Below are positions 61,119-64,000 of a DNA stretch of 64,000 nt, in pieces. The DNA is from Aerococcus tenax (GTDB lineage: Bacteria > Bacillota > Bacilli > Lactobacillales > Aerococcaceae), in the NCBI RefSeq assembly GCF_003286645.3, contig NZ_CP127382.2, positions 1,240,001 through 1,304,000 of the forward strand, given 5' to 3'. The notes under the pieces are model-generated. The model was not told where the DNA came from, searched no databases, and saw only the letters and a program-made list of their open reading frames with translations. The position numbers were made by a program, and so were the translations under genes. Positions within the stretch are counted from its first letter, which is position 1, and every line of letters begins with the position of its first letter.

Positions 61119-62603
61119 TTAGTCTTTATCTTGGCTTTTATCTGTTTCTAAAATATCTTTTAATTCATCGGCAACAAACTGAACATCGGTACCGACCACG
61201 ATTTGTAAATTATGTTCATTCACTTTTCTTAAGCCAGGAACACCGGTAGCCTTGATTTTGCCTTCATCAATAGCATCTGTATCCTTCAATTGAAGACGTA
61301 GGCGGGTAGCGCAATTGGCTACTAATTGAAGATTATCTTTTCCTCCAAGACCTTGGTAAATATTTTGGGCCATGACTTGGTATTTATCTCCACTTTGCTT
61401 AGCGTCCTTAGCTGCATGGCTTGCTGTTTGGTCTGCTTCACTGACCGCTTCCCGTCCTGGCGTTTTAAAATCAAAGCGACGGATTAAGAAGTCGAAAAGG
61501 AAGAAATAAATGACAAACATAGCTAGACCTAGAACAAGGATCATCCATTGGTTATTAGCCATAGGCATCCGCCAAGACAAGACCATATCAATCAAACCTG
61601 CTGAGAAGGAAAAGCCTAGGGTTGCATGTAAGGCTGAGCAAATAAAAAGGGACAAGCCGGTTAAACAAGCGTGGACAGCATAGAGGGCTGGAGCGGCAAA
61701 CATAAAGGAAAATTCCAGTGGTTCGGTAATCCCAGTCACAAAGGCTGCAACAGAACCAGCAATCAGTAAGGAAGCAACCGATGCCCGGTTTTCTGGACGA
61801 GCATTCTTATACATGGCTAAGGCGGCCCCAGGTAAACCAAACATCATAATCGGGAAGAAACCGGCTAGGTAGCGTCCTGTCACCCCAGGTTCTCCTTGAC
61901 TGGACCAGAAATTACCAATGTCATTAATCCCAATGGTATCAAACCAAAAGACATTATTAACAGCATGGTGGAGTCCAAAGGGAATCATCAGTTTGTTAGT
62001 AATGCCGTAGATACCCGCTCCGATATCTCCTAAGTTAGCGATGCCGGTCCCAAAGGCTACTAAACCACCATAGACAGTGGGCCAAAGGAAGAGTAAGATA
62101 ACCGCTAATACTGCTGACAAAGCAGCCGTTACAATAGGAACGGCTCGCTTACCACTGAAGAAACCTAGCCATTGGGGTAACTTAACATTGTGGAAACGGT
62201 TATACATTTCTCCAGCAAGAACCCCGGAAATAATTCCTATGAAGACATTATTAATGGCCTTAAAGGCTGGGTTAACTTGGTCGATGGCTTGGCCGGTTAT
62301 TCCACTTAAAATTTCCGGACTTAATAAGGTGGTGATCATTAAGAAAGAAACCGCCCCACTCAAGGCAGCTGCCCCGTTATTATCTTCAGCAATCCCCATG
62401 GAAATTCCCAAAGCAAACAGTAGAGGCAAGTTATTAATCACGACTAAACCTGCTTGAACTAGGAAAGTCGCTAAAACGTTCGAACTTCCTTGTAAGGCAT
62501 TAGCATCGATGGCATAGCCAGTTCCCATAAATAAAGAGGCCACTACCAATACGGAAACAGGCAGCATCAGGGACCGGCCGATTTTTTGTAAGTAATCTAA
62601 CAT
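61119..62603 (-). CDS. PTS sugar transporter EIICB (glucose/maltose/GlcNAc class)
   Basis: This 494-residue protein has an EIIC domain (1-375) with about ten membrane helices, starting YLQKIGRSLMLPVSVLVVAS and containing NVFWFDTIGI, GITEPLEFSFMFAAPALYAV and the GFSFSAGLIDMVL loop. A linker and an EIIB domain (about 405-490) follow with the phosphorylated Cys in LVANCATRLRLQL. No EIIA domain is attached, so a separate EIIA (for example a general glucose-type one) is required. The class is clear; the sugar is not. It lies 32 bases downstream of the gene at 62636, probably in one operon. Confidence 0.9.
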   Translation of the reverse strand: MLDYLQKIGRSLMLPVSVLVVASLFMGTGYAIDANALQGSSNVLATFLVQAGLVVINNLPLLFALGISMGIAEDNNGAAALSGAVSFLMITTLLSPEILSGITGQAIDQVNPAFKAINNVFIGIISGVLAGEMYNRFHNVKLPQWLGFFSGKRAVPIVTAALSAVLAVILLFLWPTVYGGLVAFGTGIANLGDIGAGIYGITNKLMIPFGLHHAVNNVFWFDTIGINDIGNFWSSQGEPGVTGRYLAGFFPIMMFGLPGAALAMYKNARPENRASVASLLIAGSVAAFVTGITEPLEFSFMFAAPALYAVHACLTGLSLFICSALHATLGFSFSAGLIDMVLSWRMPMANNQWMILVLGLAMFVIYFFLFDFLIRRFDFKTPGREAVSEADQTASHAAKDAKQSGDKYQVMAQNIYQGLGGKDNLQLVANCATRLRLQLKDTDAIDEGKIKATGVPGLRKVNEHNLQIVVGTDVQFVADELKDILETDKSQDKD

Positions 62604-62635
62604 ATGAAATCTCTTTTCTCTCTAGTATTCAATAA

Positions 62636-63529
62636 TTAACGTCTCAAGGACTGAGCCATTTTGAAATAGGTGTGGCGCTTACCACGGATAGCAATGCTTA
62701 AGGCCATAATATTTTCGGGGTCTGGCATTCGTCCATAGCTCCCATCACCAATATGATGAATATCCGCCCCAACCTGCTTATTATTTAAGGCAAAGGAGCG
62801 AATGGTATCTGGACTAGCACTTTCTTGGCTGGTGCCAATAGTTGCCATCACTAAGCCATCTTGGGCTTGGACTGCTTGGCAAGCTTGATGAGCTTCTTCT
62901 AGTAATACTCCAGGCACTGTGCCGACACTAGGCATCAAGACCCCGTCCGCACCTGCTTCAATAAATTGCCTAAATAAGCTAGCATCAATCAAAGTTACTC
63001 GTTTACCGGCACCATGCATTTTCCCCGCTAAGATTAAACCAGAATAAGCTTGCCGGCCCGCTGCTAGGGCAGCTAAGATATCGGCATTAGTCACACCCGT
63101 CGAGGGATTAGCGGTTACCATGACAAAATCCACGCCTAAGTCTTCTGCCGTGGCGAAAGCTTTGGAGCTCGCCCGTCTTCCTGGACTAATTTCAACCTTT
63201 TCATCGAGGACCTGACTGTCAGCAGATACGGGTTCCAGGTTGATGCCAATGGGACGCCCGGTAAGTTCTTTAATGGCTTCAATCACAGGCTGCTTGCTTT
63301 CAAACCCCTTAATTTTGGGGTGAAAGACATCCAATTCATTCAAACAGATGAGGTCTGCCCCAAAAGCCGTCATCACTTCGGCGTTGGTTACCCCCTCAAT
63401 TAAAGGAGCAGCGGTTACCACCGTTTCAGCCATAATAATCCGGCCTTCACTGGCTTGAATACTTTTTTTGAGCTCATCCTTAGTAAAGTTTTTAACTTCA
63501 CTGGGAAAAGCACTTATCAAACGTTTCAT
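62636..63529 (-). CDS. PTS-linked TIM-barrel-like protein of uncharacterised family (DUF7916-like)
   Basis: The start is placed at the ATG at 63529 (297 residues); a GTG five codons earlier is possible. The sequence alternates strands and Gly-rich turns typical of an alpha/beta barrel: GVTNAEVMTAFGADLICLNE, GRPIGINLEPV, LGVDFVMVTANPSTGVTNAD, GKRVTLIDASLFRQFIEAGA, DGVLMPSVGTVPGV and ADIHHIGDGSYGRMPDPENI. I connect it, from memory, with a family often encoded next to PTS permeases and labelled DUF7916; the activity is unknown. It probably processes the sugar phosphate delivered by the downstream EIICB. Confidence 0.7.
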   Translation of the reverse strand: MKRLISAFPSEVKNFTKDELKKSIQASEGRIIMAETVVTAAPLIEGVTNAEVMTAFGADLICLNELDVFHPKIKGFESKQPVIEAIKELTGRPIGINLEPVSADSQVLDEKVEISPGRRASSKAFATAEDLGVDFVMVTANPSTGVTNADILAALAAGRQAYSGLILAGKMHGAGKRVTLIDASLFRQFIEAGADGVLMPSVGTVPGVLLEEAHQACQAVQAQDGLVMATIGTSQESASPDTIRSFALNNKQVGADIHHIGDGSYGRMPDPENIMALSIAIRGKRHTYFKMAQSLRR

Positions 63530-63579
63530 AAATCGACTTCCCACCTATCTAAGAAAAATCTGAATTACCTGCAGCATTT

Positions 63580-63608
63580 ATAATAATTGAAAAAAGTAAG
63601 CATCTCAA
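63580..63608 (-). promoter_or_regulatory. Promoter of the PTS operon
   Basis: On the minus strand: -35 TTGAGA (63603-63608), 17-base spacer, -10 TATTAT (63580-63585), about 50 bases before the first gene. Confidence 0.7.
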
Positions 63609-63631
63609 TATCTTTTTAGTTAATAATAAAA

Positions 63632-63671
63632 AGCGTGTGACAGTCACAAAAAGGAGCTTCGTCCTGTCACT
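63632..63671 (+). repeat. Short palindromic member of the AGTCACA/GGACGAA repeat family
   Basis: The bases CAGTCACA-AAAAGGA and TTCGTCCTGTCACT form the two ends of the element found at 23425-23522, here with the interior reduced to a few bases. Present just upstream of the PTS promoter. Confidence 0.6.
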
Positions 63672-63697
63672 GAAAGAGATTTGGATTAGAGTGTAAA

Positions 63698-63726
63698 CAA
63701 AAAAGAATGGAAGTTTCATCCATCCT
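63698..63726 (-). terminator. Terminator of the DUF368 gene
   Basis: GGATGGA, 7-base loop, TCCATTC then T6 on the minus strand (one G-U pair), about 12 bases beyond the DUF368 stop. Confidence 0.75.
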
Positions 63727-63736
63727 TTCAAAAATT

Positions 63737-64000
63737 TTAACGATTATCGGGTGAATATTTCTCTTCGATGCCACTAAACCAATAAGAGAAGATAACCCCC
63801 GCCACAAACATTACTATGGCCAAAATTAAAGTTGTCATAAAACTCAAGCCTGTTTCCATTAACCCTTCTGGAGTAAAAGCTGGAAAGACCACGGTCGGAA
63901 AGATAGCTAAAGAAGAACCGATCACAGTTCCTAAAATAAAGTGGTACATTTTGGCATAGTAGTGGTCAAAAAGCCAGTTAGCTACTTTGGCTAGGGCCAA
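63737..64000 (-). CDS. DUF368 (PopT-like) membrane protein, C-terminal part
   Basis: The gene enters from the right edge; 87 C-terminal residues are visible, so the real start is outside. Two membrane helices remain (FILGTVIGSSLAIFP region and LSFMTTLILAIVMFVAGVIF). The pattern KMYHFILGTVIGSSLAIFP and a final GxxFSYWF segment matches the end of DUF368 proteins. Members of this family (PopT) recycle undecaprenyl phosphate across the membrane, which would serve both peptidoglycan and capsule synthesis. Confidence 0.8.
   Translation of the reverse strand: MALAKVANWLFDHYYAKMYHFILGTVIGSSLAIFPTVVFPAFTPEGLMETGLSFMTTLILAIVMFVAGVIFSYWFSGIEEKYSPDNR

Noticed and set aside
62077..62457. 126-codon plus-strand ORF
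   Set aside because: Antisense to the PTS EIIC domain; composition reflects the complement of membrane helices.

Overview
The window reads as a chromosomal segment of a low-GC Firmicute of the order Lactobacillales. The gene content (Wzx/Wzy capsule locus with the CpsABCD-type regulatory block, complete comG pseudopilus operon, V-type ATPase operon, racE-rdgB-yfcE, xseAB-ispA-tlyA-recN) fits an Aerococcus-like organism. That genus assignment is inference from gene content only; no database comparison was possible.

Layout. (1) 1-3.5 kb is accessory and AT-rich: the 5' end of a gene that may encode a defence-type reverse transcriptase, two decayed copies of the 3' end of UDP-glucose dehydrogenase, an unidentified decayed ORF, a lipoprotein gene with one in-frame stop, and a MazEF-type toxin-antitoxin pair with a palindrome-rich promoter. 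(2) 3.5-18.3 kb is a capsular polysaccharide locus on the minus strand. It is transcribed from an LCP ligase (cpsA), then the chain-length regulator/kinase/phosphatase set (cpsC, cpsD, cpsB), the initiating sugar transferase (cpsE), rfbB, glf, four glycosyltransferases or related proteins, the Wzy polymerase, an acyltransferase and the Wzx flippase. The serotype-specific part (3.5 to about 14.86 kb) is visibly more AT-rich than the regulatory part. (3) 18.5-24.4 kb carries a cytosolic FAD/FMN reductase with a cre-like site in its promoter, then a response regulator, an ABC exporter and a histidine kinase, with a highly structured repeat region between the regulator and the ABC genes. (4) 24.5-36 kb is housekeeping: tRNA-Arg, hflX, miaA, recN, tlyA, ispA, xseB, xseA, folD, nusB, an Asp23 protein, efp and an aminopeptidase P-like peptidase. 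(5) 36.2-40.7 kb is the comGA-GG operon, ending in an unusually long ComGG-position protein. (6) 41-49.7 kb on the plus strand is a nine-gene V/A-type ATPase operon. (7) 49.8-64 kb holds YtxH and DUF948 envelope proteins, an MscS channel, murI-rdgB-yfcE, gltS, mgsA, trxA, mutS2, cvpA, a ZapA-like gene, a PTS EIICB with a companion enzyme-like gene, and the C-terminal end of a DUF368 protein.

How it works together. The capsule genes form a Wzy-dependent pathway: CpsE primes undecaprenyl phosphate, the glycosyltransferases extend the unit using UDP-Galf (Glf) and possibly a dTDP-6-deoxysugar (RfbB), Wzx flips it, Wzy polymerises it, CpsBCD control length and CpsA attaches it to the wall. ComG proteins build the DNA-uptake pseudopilus. 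The V-ATPase couples ATP to ion movement.

No clearly new multi-gene system is evident. The best leads are a family of short terminal-inverted-repeat elements (core AGAGTGCGACAGTCACA) often placed directly behind stop codons, three other long hairpin elements, the truncated reverse-transcriptase-like gene at the left edge, the enlarged ComGG-position protein, and a c-ring subunit with an extra N-terminal membrane hairpin.
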